Shown here: in pieces, positions 56,601 through 64,000 of the stretch
Layout: every line of letters starts with the position of its first letter
Position numbering within the stretch: position 1 is the stretch's first letter
Origin: Brevibacterium album DSM 18261
GTDB lineage: Bacteria > Actinomycetota > Actinomycetes > Actinomycetales > Brevibacteriaceae
Assembly (NCBI RefSeq): GCF_000426445.1
Contig: NZ_KE384526.1
Location: 791,213 to 855,212 of the forward strand
DNA: 64,000 nucleotides
Direction of reading: 5' to 3'
The notes under the pieces: generated by a model
The model's database searches: none
Seen by the model: the letters and a program-made list of their open reading frames with translations, nothing else
What the model was told of the DNA's origin: nothing
Position numbers and translations under genes: made by a program

Positions 56601-57735
56601 GCGCGCGCTGCGGGAGCGGATCGGGCAGCTCGCCGACGGCCGCTACACCGCCGCGATGGAGACGGATGGGTTCGGCGGCGAGCCGCTGCTGCTGGCCGTG
56701 ACCGTGACGGTCGAGGGCGAGGAGATCGGGATCGACTACGTGGGGTCCTCCCCGCAGTCGCGCTACGGGATCAACGTCGTGCTCAACTACACGCGCGCGT
56801 ACACCTCGTTCGCGATCAAGGCCGCGCTCGCGCCCGAGGTGCCCCACAACGCCGGCGCGTTCCGCCCGGTCACGACCACGGCGCCCGCCGGGAGCGTGCT
56901 CAACTGCCTCGAGCCTGCGCCGGTGGCCTCCCGGCACCTGGTGGGCCACTTCCTGCCGAGCCTCGTGTTCGAGGCGCTCCGGCCCGCCGTGCCGGAGGGA
57001 CTGCCCGCGGCGAGCGCGGACGCCCTGTGGATGACGGTGTGGCGCGGGCTCGTGGGCGAGGACGCCGAGGCGGGGGCCGGTGGTGCGGCAGGTGACGCAG
57101 CCTCGGCGGCAGGCGGGGGCGGCCCGGCGCACTTCACGCTCACGGCCTTCGGCGCCGGAGGCAGCGGCGGCAGGCCGCGCCGAGACGGGCTCACCACCAC
57201 GGGCTTCCCCACGGGCGTCCGCGCGGCACCCACGGAGGTGCTGGAGACGCTCACGCCCATCGTGCAGGTGGAGCGTGAGCTGCGGCCGGATTCGGCCGGG
57301 GCCGGCCTGCACCGCGGAGGCCTGGGACAGCGGATCAGGGTGCGCAGGCGCGGGAAGGGCGCATGGTCCGTCAACGCCAATGTGGACCGGGTGGACTTCC
57401 CCGCGCCCGGAGCGCTGGACGGCCGGGACGGAGCGCGCGGCGCGTTCACGGACGCCCTCACGGGCGAGCCGCTGCCGCGCAAGGCGCAGGTGTTCCTCGG
57501 CGATGATGCGCGGGTGGCGCTCGACTTCCCGGGAGGCGGCGGCTGGGGCGATCCGCGCGAGCGTCCGGTGGCGGAGGTGCTCGCCGATGTCGTGTCCGGC
57601 TACGTCACCGTGGACCGTGCGCGGGAGGAGTACGGCGTCGCACTCCGCTTCACGGGTTCCGACGACGCGCTCGTGCTGACGGAGGAGATGTTCGCCGTCG
57701 ACGAGGAGGAGACGGCACGGCTGCGGGAACGATGA
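53695..57735 (+). CDS. Fused hydantoinase/5-oxoprolinase (HyuA-HyuB)
   Basis: Protein of 1346 aa; ATG at 53695 after CGGAGGGA. The HyuA half (1 to about 690) has the ATP-binding N-terminus RVGIDIGGTFTDLSVLDADG, HGTTLVTNALIERRGARTALL and the actin-like FDMGGTTAKLCMIEDGRP. The HyuB half (about 750-1320) starts DPVVVGLVAGRLHSILDEQQ...STAFSPVVRESYDLACAVFD and has SGTPGHIN, TNDPWMTAGQINDL and the C-terminal FPGGGGWGDPRER. A 60-residue Ala/Gly/Ser insert (about 625-680) lies in the A half. One-chain A-B fusion is the layout of eukaryotic 5-oxoprolinase (about 1290 aa), whereas many bacteria have two genes. It cleaves 5-oxoproline or N-substituted hydantoins with ATP. Which one cannot be decided. 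Confidence 0.92.
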   Translation: MQNSSSPQAAASGLRVGIDIGGTFTDLSVLDADGIVAVGKVLTTHGSPAAGVVDALDRVLGSHRLDPARIEWLVHGTTLVTNALIERRGARTALLTTAGFRDVVEMGREHRYDLYDLEIEMPVPLVPRSLRIGVPERILASGEVAEPLDEEHLLRAVRELQGAGVEAVAVCFLHAHVNPAHERHARRLIEQAAPGLRVALSSDINPEVREYERFSTTLANVYVQGVVEDYLAELEAGLTRLGVRDAPMIMLSNGGVTAIEVAQRFPIRMLESGPAGGALGAIAFGRNTGDDDLLAFDMGGTTAKLCMIEDGRPLLAHTFEVGRSHKLRPGSGLPVRAPVIDMIEIGAGGGSIARVNSLGLITVGPDSAGSDPGPVCYGQGGTAVTVTDADLLLGLLDPGSFLGGRMALDREAAAEAIREQIAEPLGISVEEAAWGVHATVNANMADAARVHAIERGRELEHLPLFVSGGNGPLHGPGVAQALGSPAFLAPPAAGVLSTLGFLSAPPSIDVVRSRFSLVEPGIEEAAEAAFAELEREAGALLLASGVLEAEVTHQRSADMRFSGQGAEVEVPLADGARPTAEALEAAFRAVYAQRFGEVAPTGVGIEVLNWRVRASGPEPDQPLRFADAAGEGLASAAGEGTEASAAEAGAPGLGPASLGSAGLGSTGNIAAGSRAVYLGPETGFRDVPVYARRHLGSGFEVSGPALIEETESTLFVPVGASARMGGDQTVRVTFGASPSQVGAAASRAESASVDPVVVGLVAGRLHSILDEQQSALISTAFSPVVRESYDLACAVFDSRGRMIGQSTSGTPGHINAMATGMEHIAARFPAEELADGDVLITNDPWMTAGQINDLTIATPFFRAGRLVAWFASCCHSPDIGGRILSAEAREVYEEGLRIPIMKLRTAAGPNAALEELIRANVRTPDETMGDIYAQIASNQVGARSLFALMDEHGLDEIDAVAAEIMDRSERALRERIGQLADGRYTAAMETDGFGGEPLLLAVTVTVEGEEIGIDYVGSSPQSRYGINVVLNYTRAYTSFAIKAALAPEVPHNAGAFRPVTTTAPAGSVLNCLEPAPVASRHLVGHFLPSLVFEALRPAVPEGLPAASADALWMTVWRGLVGEDAEAGAGGAAGDAASAAGGGGPAHFTLTAFGAGGSGGRPRRDGLTTTGFPTGVRAAPTEVLETLTPIVQVERELRPDSAGAGLHRGGLGQRIRVRRRGKGAWSVNANVDRVDFPAPGALDGRDGARGAFTDALTGEPLPRKAQVFLGDDARVALDFPGGGGWGDPRERPVAEVLADVVSGYVTVDRAREEYGVALRFTGSDDALVLTEEMFAVDEEETARLRER

Positions 57736-57756
57736 CGGCACCCGTTCACCACGAGG

Positions 57757-57820
57757 AGGGCCCGCATATTCCGTTTCGCACCACGCCGCGGTGTGGTGCG
57801 GAACGGAATATGCGGGCCCT
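57757..57820. terminator. 64-nt palindrome, family B copy 2 (bidirectional terminator)
   Basis: Arms of 28 nt (57757-57784 and 57793-57820) pair with a single mismatch around an 8-nt loop, GCCGCGGT. It lies between convergent hyuAB and the AraC gene. Its central 56 nt (57761-57816) are homologous to 51016-51071. Confidence 0.85.
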
Positions 57821-57836
57821 CTCAGATGGGCGCGGC

Positions 57837-58694
57837 TCACCCCTCCGGGCGGATCGGGATCCACAGCTCGCCCCGGCCGCCGTCGCCGGTCCCGTCGTAC
57901 TCGACCGAGAGCAGCTGCGGTCCCGGAGCCCAGCTGTAGGGGTTGGCCGGGAACCACTCCGCGGCCGCCGTCGCCCACATCTGCTGCAACGCCTCCGGGA
58001 ACTCCCCCTCCGCGCTCAGCACGAGCCACTCCGAGGCCGCGACCTCGGCGGTCTCGAACCTCTCCGGCACATCCTGACCGGTCACGACCGCACGCCAGTA
58101 GGCGACCTCGGAGCTCTCGCCCGGCCCGCCGTCGAGGTGCTCCGTCACGGCGAGCGAACCCGTCGGCTCCCCGTCAGCGAGGCGTTCGAGCTCGGCCCGG
58201 TCCACCAGCGCGATGCCCCGCTCGAACTCCTCGATGGCGGTGTTCGGCCCCAGCGCGACGATCGGCACGCGCGTGCGGAGTCCTGCGAGGCGGAACTCCC
58301 CCTTCTTCACGATGCGGTAGTCCACGTGCTCTCTCCCTTCGATGGTCAGTCGGAATCTCAGCCGCGGCTGGGAGCGCAGGACCGTTCCCGGCATGCGCGC
58401 CTGCGAGGGAGTGCACCCGTGGACCGAGCGGAACGCCCGGGTGAAGGCCTCGCCCGAGCCGTAGCCGAAGCGCAGACCCGTGTCGAGCACGCCCGCCCCT
58501 GCTCGCAGCTCGGCCGCCGCGACGGTCATCCGCCGTCTGCGGATGTACTCGGAGAGGGGGATGCCCGCCAGTGTCGCGAACATCCGGCGGAAGTGGTGCT
58601 CCGACACCGCCGCCTGCCGCGCCAGCGCCGCGACGTCGATGCGCTCCGCGAGGTGCGCCTCGATGTGGTCCATCGCTGCGTTCCAGTTCTCCAT
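57837..58694 (-). CDS. AraC-family regulator with GyrI-like effector domain
   Basis: Protein of 285 aa; ATG 58692-58694 after GGGGAGAGG. Two helix-turn-helix motifs at the N-terminus (IDVAALARQAAVSEHHFRRMFATLAGIPLSEYIRRRRM and VLDTGLRFGYGSGEAFTRAFRSVHGCTPSQAR). Then a GyrI/Rob-type ligand-binding domain (VDYRIVKKGEFRLAGLRTRVPI...WLVLSAEGEFPEALQQMWATAAAEWFPANPY...ELWIPIRP). This order (HTH first) is that of Rob/SoxS-like multidrug-sensing activators. Target and ligand unknown; it is divergent from lhr. Confidence 0.92.
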   Translation of the reverse strand: MENWNAAMDHIEAHLAERIDVAALARQAAVSEHHFRRMFATLAGIPLSEYIRRRRMTVAAAELRAGAGVLDTGLRFGYGSGEAFTRAFRSVHGCTPSQARMPGTVLRSQPRLRFRLTIEGREHVDYRIVKKGEFRLAGLRTRVPIVALGPNTAIEEFERGIALVDRAELERLADGEPTGSLAVTEHLDGGPGESSEVAYWRAVVTGQDVPERFETAEVAASEWLVLSAEGEFPEALQQMWATAAAEWFPANPYSWAPGPQLLSVEYDGTGDGGRGELWIPIRPEG

Positions 58695-58935
58695 GCGCCT
58701 CTCCCCGGGGTGTCCGTGCCGGTCCGGTGGGCGGCCTGCGGGTCCGCGCCTCGCCGTTCGTTCAGCGCACGGGGCCGACGGCCTCGCCCGCCTGCCGTGC
58801 GGGCGCCTGCCTCCCAACCGGTTCCCACGCTACGGGGACCGTGAGCCGCCCGCCTGATGATCCGCGTCCGATGCGGTCATGCCGTTCCGGGGACCGGCGA
58901 GAGACGGGCATGGCAGCCGTGTCCGTGGCTCCCGA
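58695..58935. other. Gap between AraC gene and lhr
   Basis: About 240 nt, GC-rich, with no supported gene or long palindrome. It must hold the divergent promoters; only the lhr -10 is recognised. Confidence 0.4.
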
Positions 58936-58941
58936 CATAAT
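58936..58941 (+). promoter_or_regulatory. -10 box of leaderless lhr transcript
   Basis: CATAAT (5 of 6 matches), then GGCGGC, then the ATG of lhr. No Shine-Dalgarno is present. Confidence 0.5.
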
Positions 58942-58947
58942 GGCGGC

Positions 58948-61900
58948 ATGGCAGGTTCGAAGGAGCGCGGCACCGGGCAGGCAGCAGCAGACGCCCGGAC
59001 CGTCGGGAGCCCCGCGGCGGCAGACGGGGAAGCCCTCGCGGGCTTCTCCCCCGCCACGCGCGCCTGGTTCAACGGCCGGTTCGGGCAGCCCACGCCGGTC
59101 CAGGCGGCCACCTGGCGCGCGGTCGCCGGCGGGGAGAACGCCCTGGTCATCGCGCCCACGGGCTCGGGCAAGACCCTCGCAGCCTTCCTGCACGCCCTCG
59201 ACCGGCTCTCCCAGGAGCGCGCAGAAGCGGCGCAGGAGCCGCAGGAGGCACGCCGGCGGGCGAGCCCGCGGCGCAGGAGCACCGCCGTGAAAGAGGAGGC
59301 ATCGGCCACCCGCGTCCTCTACATCTCCCCCGTCAAGGCGCTGGCCGCAGACATCCGGAAGAACCTCGACCTCCCGCTGTCCGGGATCGACGCGGAGCGG
59401 GCAGCCCGCGGTGAGCCGGCCTCGGGCATCACGGTGGGCATGCGGACCGGGGACACCCCGCCCGCCGAACGCGCCCGGCTCCGGCGCCGGCCTCCGGACA
59501 TCCTCGTGACGACGCCGGAGTCCCTCTTCCTCATGCTCACCTCACAGGCGCGTGAGACGCTGCGGGACGTCGACACCGTCATCGTCGACGAGGTGCACTC
59601 GGTCGCGGGCACCAAGCGCGGTTCGCACCTGGCGCTCTCGCTCGCACGGCTCGATGCGCTGCTCGAGTCCCCCGCCCGGCGCATGGGCCTGTCCGCGACG
59701 GTGAGCCCGGAGGAGACCGTCGCGGCCTTCCTCGGCGGCGCTGCGCCCGTCACGGTGGTCCGGCCGCCGGCCGAACGGGTGCCGGACATGCGCATCGTCG
59801 TGCCGGTCGAGGACCTCGGCGACATCGCCGGCAGCACTGTGAACACCCCCGCGCTCGGTTCGGACGCCGCCGAACGCTCCGGCTCCGTCTGGCCGCACAT
59901 CGAGGCCGGCGTCCTCGACCAGGTGCTCGCCCACCGCTCCACCATCGTCTTCGTCAACTCGCGGGGGCTGGCGGAGAAGCTCACCGCCAAGCTCAACGAA
60001 CTCCACGCGGAGCGGACGGGCGGCACCCATCCCGCCGTCCTCCATTCGGCCACGGGGCCGACGACGGGAAGGTCCGGCGAGGCCGGGGCCGAGGACGCCT
60101 CCGCCGGCGAGAGCGGGGCCGGCTCTCCCAGCGGGAGCGCGTTCCCCAGCGGAAGCGCCTCCGCCGTCGGAGACGCCTCCGAAGGCGCGCCTCCGCCGAT
60201 CATCGCCCGGTCGCACCACGGCTCCGTGTCCAAGGAGCAGCGGCTCCTCGTCGAGCACGAGCTCAAATCCGGCGAGCTGCGCTGCGTGGTCGCCACCTCC
60301 AGCCTGGAGCTCGGCATCGACATGGGCGAGGTGGACCTCGTCATCCAGATCGCCGCTCCCCCGGACGTCGCCAGCGGCCTCCAGCGCGTGGGCAGAGCCA
60401 ACCATCAGGTGGGGGCCACCGCGCACGGCCTCGTATACCCGCGCACGCGCCGCGATCTGCTCGAGGCCGCCGTCATCGTGGAGCGGATGGAGCGCGGCGA
60501 GCTCGAACCGCTCGCGCCGCCGCGCAATCCCCTCGACGTCCTCGCCCAGCACACCGTCGCGCACATCTCGATGGCGGAGACCACGGCCGAGGACTGGTTC
60601 GACCTCGTCCGCCGCTCCCACCCCTTCCGCGAGCTCGGCCGGGCCTCCTTCGAGTCCGTGCTGCGGATGCTCGCCGGCGGCTGGTCGGCGGAGGAGTTCG
60701 CGGGACTGCGCCCGCAGCTGGTGTGGGACAGGGGCACGGGCGCACTCGCCGCCCGGCCGGGCGCGCAGCGGATCGCGACCACCAATGCGGGCACTATCCC
60801 CGACCGCGGCACCTATTCCGTCTTGCTGCCCCGGGACGAGGAGGCCGCGGGTGCCCGCCGCGTGGGCGAACTGGACGAGGAGATGGTCCACGAATCCCGG
60901 GTGGGCGATATCGTCACCCTGGGCGCGAGCTCCTGGCGGATCCAGGAGATCGGCGCGGACAGGGTGACGGTGGTGCCTGCGCCGGGCAGGTCCGCGCGGC
61001 TGCCGTTCTGGCGCGGAGAGGGGCCCGGCCGGCCGCTGGAGCTGGGAGAGGCGATGGGTGCCTTCGTCCGCCGCTTCCAGCAGGAGGAGGAGACCTCCGC
61101 CGAGGCGCACCCCGGTCCCGCCGCTCCACCCGGCGCCCGCGAGCCCCGCGTGCAGGCGAACCTCCGCTCCTTCCTCGACGCCCAGCGGCGGAGCACCGGG
61201 GTCGTGCCCACGGACACCGAACTCGTGCTCGAGACCTGCCCCGATGAGAACGGCGATCTGCGGCTGGTCCTCCACTCCCCCTACGGCAGGCGCGTACATG
61301 CGCCGTGGGCGCTGGCACTCGGCGAACGGCTGCGTGAGGCCTACGGCGGCAGCGCCGCGGTCATCGCCGCCGATGACGGGATCATCGCCCGCATCCCCGC
61401 CGAGGAGACCGGACACATCTCCGGTACGGCGCACATCTCCAGTCCCACCCGTCCCTCCGGCACGGCCCACATCCCCGGGCCCGGCGCCTCGGCGAACGCC
61501 GTCCGCGGTCCGACGCCCGGCCCCGAGCTCGTCGACTTCGAGCCCGAGCATCTGGTCCAGCGGGTCGAGCGGCTGGTGGGAGGGTCGGCGCTGTTCGCCG
61601 CGCGGTTCCGCGAGTGCGCCGCACGCGCCCTCCTGCTGCCGCGTCGGGACCCCGGCAGGCGCAGCCCGCTGTGGCAGCAGAGGCTGCGGGCCGGGCGCCT
61701 GCTCGAAGCGGTCGCGGAGTTCCCCGATTTCCCGGTGCTGGTCGAGACCGCGCGCGAATGCCTCCAGGACGTCTACGATCTGCCCGGCCTGCAGGCCCTC
61801 ATGCGCCGCATCCGCAGCGGGGAGGTGCGCATCACCGCCGTGGAGACCCCGGTGCCGTCCCCCTTCGCCGGCGACCTGCTGTTCGGCTATGTGGGCGAGT

Positions 61901-64000
61901 TCCTGTACGAGGGCGACAGGCCGCTGGCCGAGCGCAGGGCCTCGGCGCTCAGCCTCGATCCGGCGATGCTCGCCGAGCTCGTGGGCCGGGGCGAGGCCGC
62001 TGACCTCCTCGAACCGGGGATCATCGCCGAGGTGGAGGCGGAGCTGCAGCGCACCGCACCCGGCCGCCGCGCTCACGGGAAGGAGGGCGCGGCCGACCTC
62101 CTGCGCGCGCTCGGACCGCTGACCGCCGCCGAGGTCGCCGACCGGCTGGAACCGGACGCTGAGGACGGCGAGGGGCACGGGGCCTCGGCGGAGCGGGCTC
62201 TCGATGAGCTCGCGGCGGCGGGCCGTGCCGTGCGCGTAGTTGCCGGGGATCGGCACGCCTGGGCCGCAGTCGAGGATGCCGGCCGTCTGCGGGCGGTCCT
62301 GGGCGAGGGCGCGGTGCCGGTCGCGGGCGTGCCCCGGGAGTTCCTGGATCCGGGCGCGGACCCCGTGGGCGATCTGCTGCTCCGCTTCGCACGGACGCAC
62401 GGCAGGTTCACCGCGGAGGAGCTCGCGCGGCGCTGGGGTGTGGGTGCGGCGGTGCTGCACGGCCCGCTGGAACGGCTGAGGAGTGCGGGGGCCCTCATCC
62501 CGCTGGCGGAGGCGTGGATGCACGAGGACGTGTTCGCGCGGGTTCGCAGGCGCGGCCTGCAGGCGGCGCGGGAGGCGACCCGGCCTGTCCCCGCGTGCGC
62601 CTTCGCCCGGCTGCTCGCGGAGCGGCAGTTCGCGCGCAGGCCGCTGCACGGTGCCGAGGGGCTGCTCCGGGTGGTCGAACAGCTGTCCGGGCTCGCACTG
62701 CCGGCCTCGCTGTGGGAGTCGCAGGTGCTGCCGGCACGGATCGAGGACTTCTCCCCGTCCCTGCTCGACGGTCTCATCGCCACCGGCGAGGTCCTCTGGG
62801 CGCCCGAGCTCGACGCGACGGGCGACAGTGCGGAGAAGGGCGGACCACAGCGCGGCGGCCCCTCCGGCAGAACGGGGACGGGAGGGAAGGACGGCGCCGA
62901 TCCGCTCATCGCCCTCCACCTCGCGGAGCTCGCGGGTGAGACGCTGCCGGCGCCTGCCGCGCCTCCGCTCTCCTCCCTGCAGGAATCCGTTCTCTCCGTG
63001 CTGGGCGCGGGCGGCGCATGGACGACCGGGGAGATCACGGCGCGCCTCGGGGATGCGCTGCCGGGAGACGACCGTGCGGGAGACGACCGTGCGGGAGCCA
63101 CCCCGCTTGCAGAGGCGCTGCGGGCTGCGGAGGCGCTGCGGGCGGCGGAGTCACCGCGGGAGGCAGAGCCACTGCGGGCGGCTCTGTGGGACCTTGCCGC
63201 GCGCGGACTGGCGGCGAGCGACTCCTTCGCCCCCGTGCGCGGTGCGCTCGAACGGCCGTCTGCGAGTGCCGGCGGCGGGCTGGTGAGACGCAGCGCCTCG
63301 CGCAGGAGCGCGTCCGGGCGCAGGAGGGGCGGCAGCGCTCGCTTCGGCTCCTCGTACGGTTCGGCCTATCGGTCGCTTCCGGGCACCGGTGCGGGAGCCC
63401 TCGCGGGCCCCGTCGATGATCCGCGCCTGCGGGGACGCTGGTCCCTGGCTCCGGTCGAACCGGTGACGCCCACGGAGCGGGCTCTGGGAACGGCGGAGGC
63501 GCTCCTCGATCGCTACGGGGTGGTGACGCGGTCGGCAGCGGTGGCGGAGCACGTGCCCGGCGGGTTCCCCGTGCTGCAGAAGGTGCTCTCCGGGCTGGAG
63601 GACGCCGGCCGGGCGGTGCGCGGGAGCTTCGTGGCGGGGCTCGGAGGTGCGCAGTTCGCCGAGCATGCGACGGTGGACCGGCTGCGCGATCTCGCGGAGG
63701 CCCCTGACTCTGCGAGCTCCGACGCCGAGGTCCTCGTGCTGTCCGCCGCAGACCCTGCGAACCCCTGGGGCAGCGCTCTGCCGTGGCCGGAGCCCACAGG
63801 GGGCGAGCGCAGGCCCTCGCGTGCCGCCGGTGCGCTCATCGCACTGAGGAACGGTGCGCCCATCGCCTGGCTGGCGCGCGGAGGCCGCGTCCTGCTCACG
63901 TTCCCGGAGGCCGACGGGGATGCCGGTGCCGGCGTGCCCGCAGAGGAGTGCGCGGGAGCCCTCGTGTCCGCACTGCACCGCTTCCGGCTGGGCGGCTTCA
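58948..64000 (+). CDS. lhr: Giant superfamily-2 helicase Lhr (3' end cut by window)
   Basis: ATG at 58948. 1684 codons are visible and the frame is still open at the right edge; Lhr is normally about 1500-1600 aa, so little is missing. It is an ATP-dependent 3'-5' DNA helicase implicated in DNA repair. Motifs: Walker A APTGSGKT, DEVH, SAT (GLSATVSPEE), and domain 2 with RSHHGSVSKEQR, VVATSSLELGIDMG and QRVGRANHQVG. A winged-helix domain and the long Lhr-specific C-terminal half follow (PSPFAGDLLFGYVGEFLYEGD; near the end DPANPWGSALPWP). Odd points: a Ser/Gly/Ala-rich insert of about 60 residues (357-415) between the helicase domains, plus further disordered inserts near residues 765-790 and 1370-1490. 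In mycobacteria lhr is induced with mutasome genes. Confidence 0.95.
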   Translation, partial: MAGSKERGTGQAAADARTVGSPAAADGEALAGFSPATRAWFNGRFGQPTPVQAATWRAVAGGENALVIAPTGSGKTLAAFLHALDRLSQERAEAAQEPQEARRRASPRRRSTAVKEEASATRVLYISPVKALAADIRKNLDLPLSGIDAERAARGEPASGITVGMRTGDTPPAERARLRRRPPDILVTTPESLFLMLTSQARETLRDVDTVIVDEVHSVAGTKRGSHLALSLARLDALLESPARRMGLSATVSPEETVAAFLGGAAPVTVVRPPAERVPDMRIVVPVEDLGDIAGSTVNTPALGSDAAERSGSVWPHIEAGVLDQVLAHRSTIVFVNSRGLAEKLTAKLNELHAERTGGTHPAVLHSATGPTTGRSGEAGAEDASAGESGAGSPSGSAFPSGSASAVGDASEGAPPPIIARSHHGSVSKEQRLLVEHELKSGELRCVVATSSLELGIDMGEVDLVIQIAAPPDVASGLQRVGRANHQVGATAHGLVYPRTRRDLLEAAVIVERMERGELEPLAPPRNPLDVLAQHTVAHISMAETTAEDWFDLVRRSHPFRELGRASFESVLRMLAGGWSAEEFAGLRPQLVWDRGTGALAARPGAQRIATTNAGTIPDRGTYSVLLPRDEEAAGARRVGELDEEMVHESRVGDIVTLGASSWRIQEIGADRVTVVPAPGRSARLPFWRGEGPGRPLELGEAMGAFVRRFQQEEETSAEAHPGPAAPPGAREPRVQANLRSFLDAQRRSTGVVPTDTELVLETCPDENGDLRLVLHSPYGRRVHAPWALALGERLREAYGGSAAVIAADDGIIARIPAEETGHISGTAHISSPTRPSGTAHIPGPGASANAVRGPTPGPELVDFEPEHLVQRVERLVGGSALFAARFRECAARALLLPRRDPGRRSPLWQQRLRAGRLLEAVAEFPDFPVLVETARECLQDVYDLPGLQALMRRIRSGEVRITAVETPVPSPFAGDLLFGYVGEFLYEGDRPLAERRASALSLDPAMLAELVGRGEAADLLEPGIIAEVEAELQRTAPGRRAHGKEGAADLLRALGPLTAAEVADRLEPDAEDGEGHGASAERALDELAAAGRAVRVVAGDRHAWAAVEDAGRLRAVLGEGAVPVAGVPREFLDPGADPVGDLLLRFARTHGRFTAEELARRWGVGAAVLHGPLERLRSAGALIPLAEAWMHEDVFARVRRRGLQAAREATRPVPACAFARLLAERQFARRPLHGAEGLLRVVEQLSGLALPASLWESQVLPARIEDFSPSLLDGLIATGEVLWAPELDATGDSAEKGGPQRGGPSGRTGTGGKDGADPLIALHLAELAGETLPAPAAPPLSSLQESVLSVLGAGGAWTTGEITARLGDALPGDDRAGDDRAGATPLAEALRAAEALRAAESPREAEPLRAALWDLAARGLAASDSFAPVRGALERPSASAGGGLVRRSASRRSASGRRRGGSARFGSSYGSAYRSLPGTGAGALAGPVDDPRLRGRWSLAPVEPVTPTERALGTAEALLDRYGVVTRSAAVAEHVPGGFPVLQKVLSGLEDAGRAVRGSFVAGLGGAQFAEHATVDRLRDLAEAPDSASSDAEVLVLSAADPANPWGSALPWPEPTGGERRPSRAAGALIALRNGAPIAWLARGGRVLLTFPEADGDAGAGVPAEECAGALVSALHRFRLGGF

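Noticed and set aside
53494-58029. 1511-codon open frame on the minus strand
   Set aside because: It is antisense to the clearly identified HyuAB enzyme. Its translation is His/Arg/Gly-rich with no motif; lack of stops is a third-codon GC effect.
59542-62919. 1125-codon minus-strand frame opposite lhr
   Set aside because: The plus strand encodes all Lhr helicase motifs in one continuous frame. The antisense frame shows no domain.

Overview
This is about 64 kb of very GC-rich (roughly 70 %) DNA from a chromosome of a high-GC Gram-positive bacterium. The gene content points to an actinobacterium, most likely order Micrococcales. A Brevibacterium-like genus is my guess from the general look and not something the sequence proves. 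From 1 to about 30 kb the gene order follows, from memory, the Mycobacterium tuberculosis stretch Rv3659c to Rv3721c: TadA ATPase, CpaE/Ssd-like protein, acs, Nudix, nth, crp, metallo-beta-lactamase protein, RidA, DUF4177, ponA2, metallophosphatase, asd, ask, recR, dnaX. The right half is accessory and lineage-specific.

Layout. 1-5.4 kb: tad-type secretion genes and a large YGSQ-repeat membrane protein on the minus strand. 5.7-10.6 kb (+): acetyl-CoA synthetase, a holin-superfamily membrane protein and a Tat-exported PhoX-type phosphatase. 10.7-18.1 kb: CoA-pyrophosphatase, endonuclease III, Crp/GlxR regulator, a DUF4177-RidA-MBL operon, a class A PBP and a metallophosphatase. 18.2-21.2 kb: the zinc transporter znuA-znuC-znuB. 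21.3-23.8 kb: asd and ask, with an internal start for the kinase beta subunit. 23.9-25.2 kb: a two-repeat type I-E CRISPR remnant next to an unknown two-gene operon. 25.2-30.3 kb: recR and an enormously extended dnaX. 30.4-38.2 kb: DUF1707 protein, D-malate/tartrate-type dehydrogenase, CsbD, and a LuxR-type two-component pair divergent from a MacB-like ABC exporter. 38.2-43.7 kb: TIGR03085 protein, sirtuin, alpha/beta hydrolase, flavodoxin-like protein, purU, GyrI-like and VOC proteins. 43.95-44.05 kb: the SRP (4.5S) RNA. 44-51 kb: MaoC hydratase, YedI, a CDF metal exporter, DJ-1/PfpI, two DUF1707 membrane proteins and a PadR-HAAS pair. 51-57.7 kb: an MHS-family transporter, a GntR/FCD regulator and a fused HyuA-HyuB (5-oxoprolinase/hydantoinase) enzyme. 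57.8-64 kb: an AraC/GyrI regulator and most of the giant helicase Lhr.

Main system-level results. (1) The transporter and the hydantoinase share one palindromic operator, and in both it fills the -35/-10 spacer. The regulator's own spacer also carries a palindrome. This looks like a substrate-inducible catabolic regulon. (2) Intergenic regions carry at least three families of long palindromes. Members of a family have the same length but different arm sequences, with compensatory changes. (3) About nine genes have a -10 box exactly 6-7 nt before the start codon and no Shine-Dalgarno, that is, leaderless transcripts. (4) Several conserved proteins (DnaX, a response regulator, its kinase, an ABC ATPase and permease, Lhr) carry Gly/Ala/Pro/Ser-rich insertions inside otherwise conserved domains.

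No tRNA, 5S/16S/23S rRNA, complete prophage or insertion sequence was seen. Long minus- and plus-strand open frames antisense to the listed genes are GC-driven shadows.
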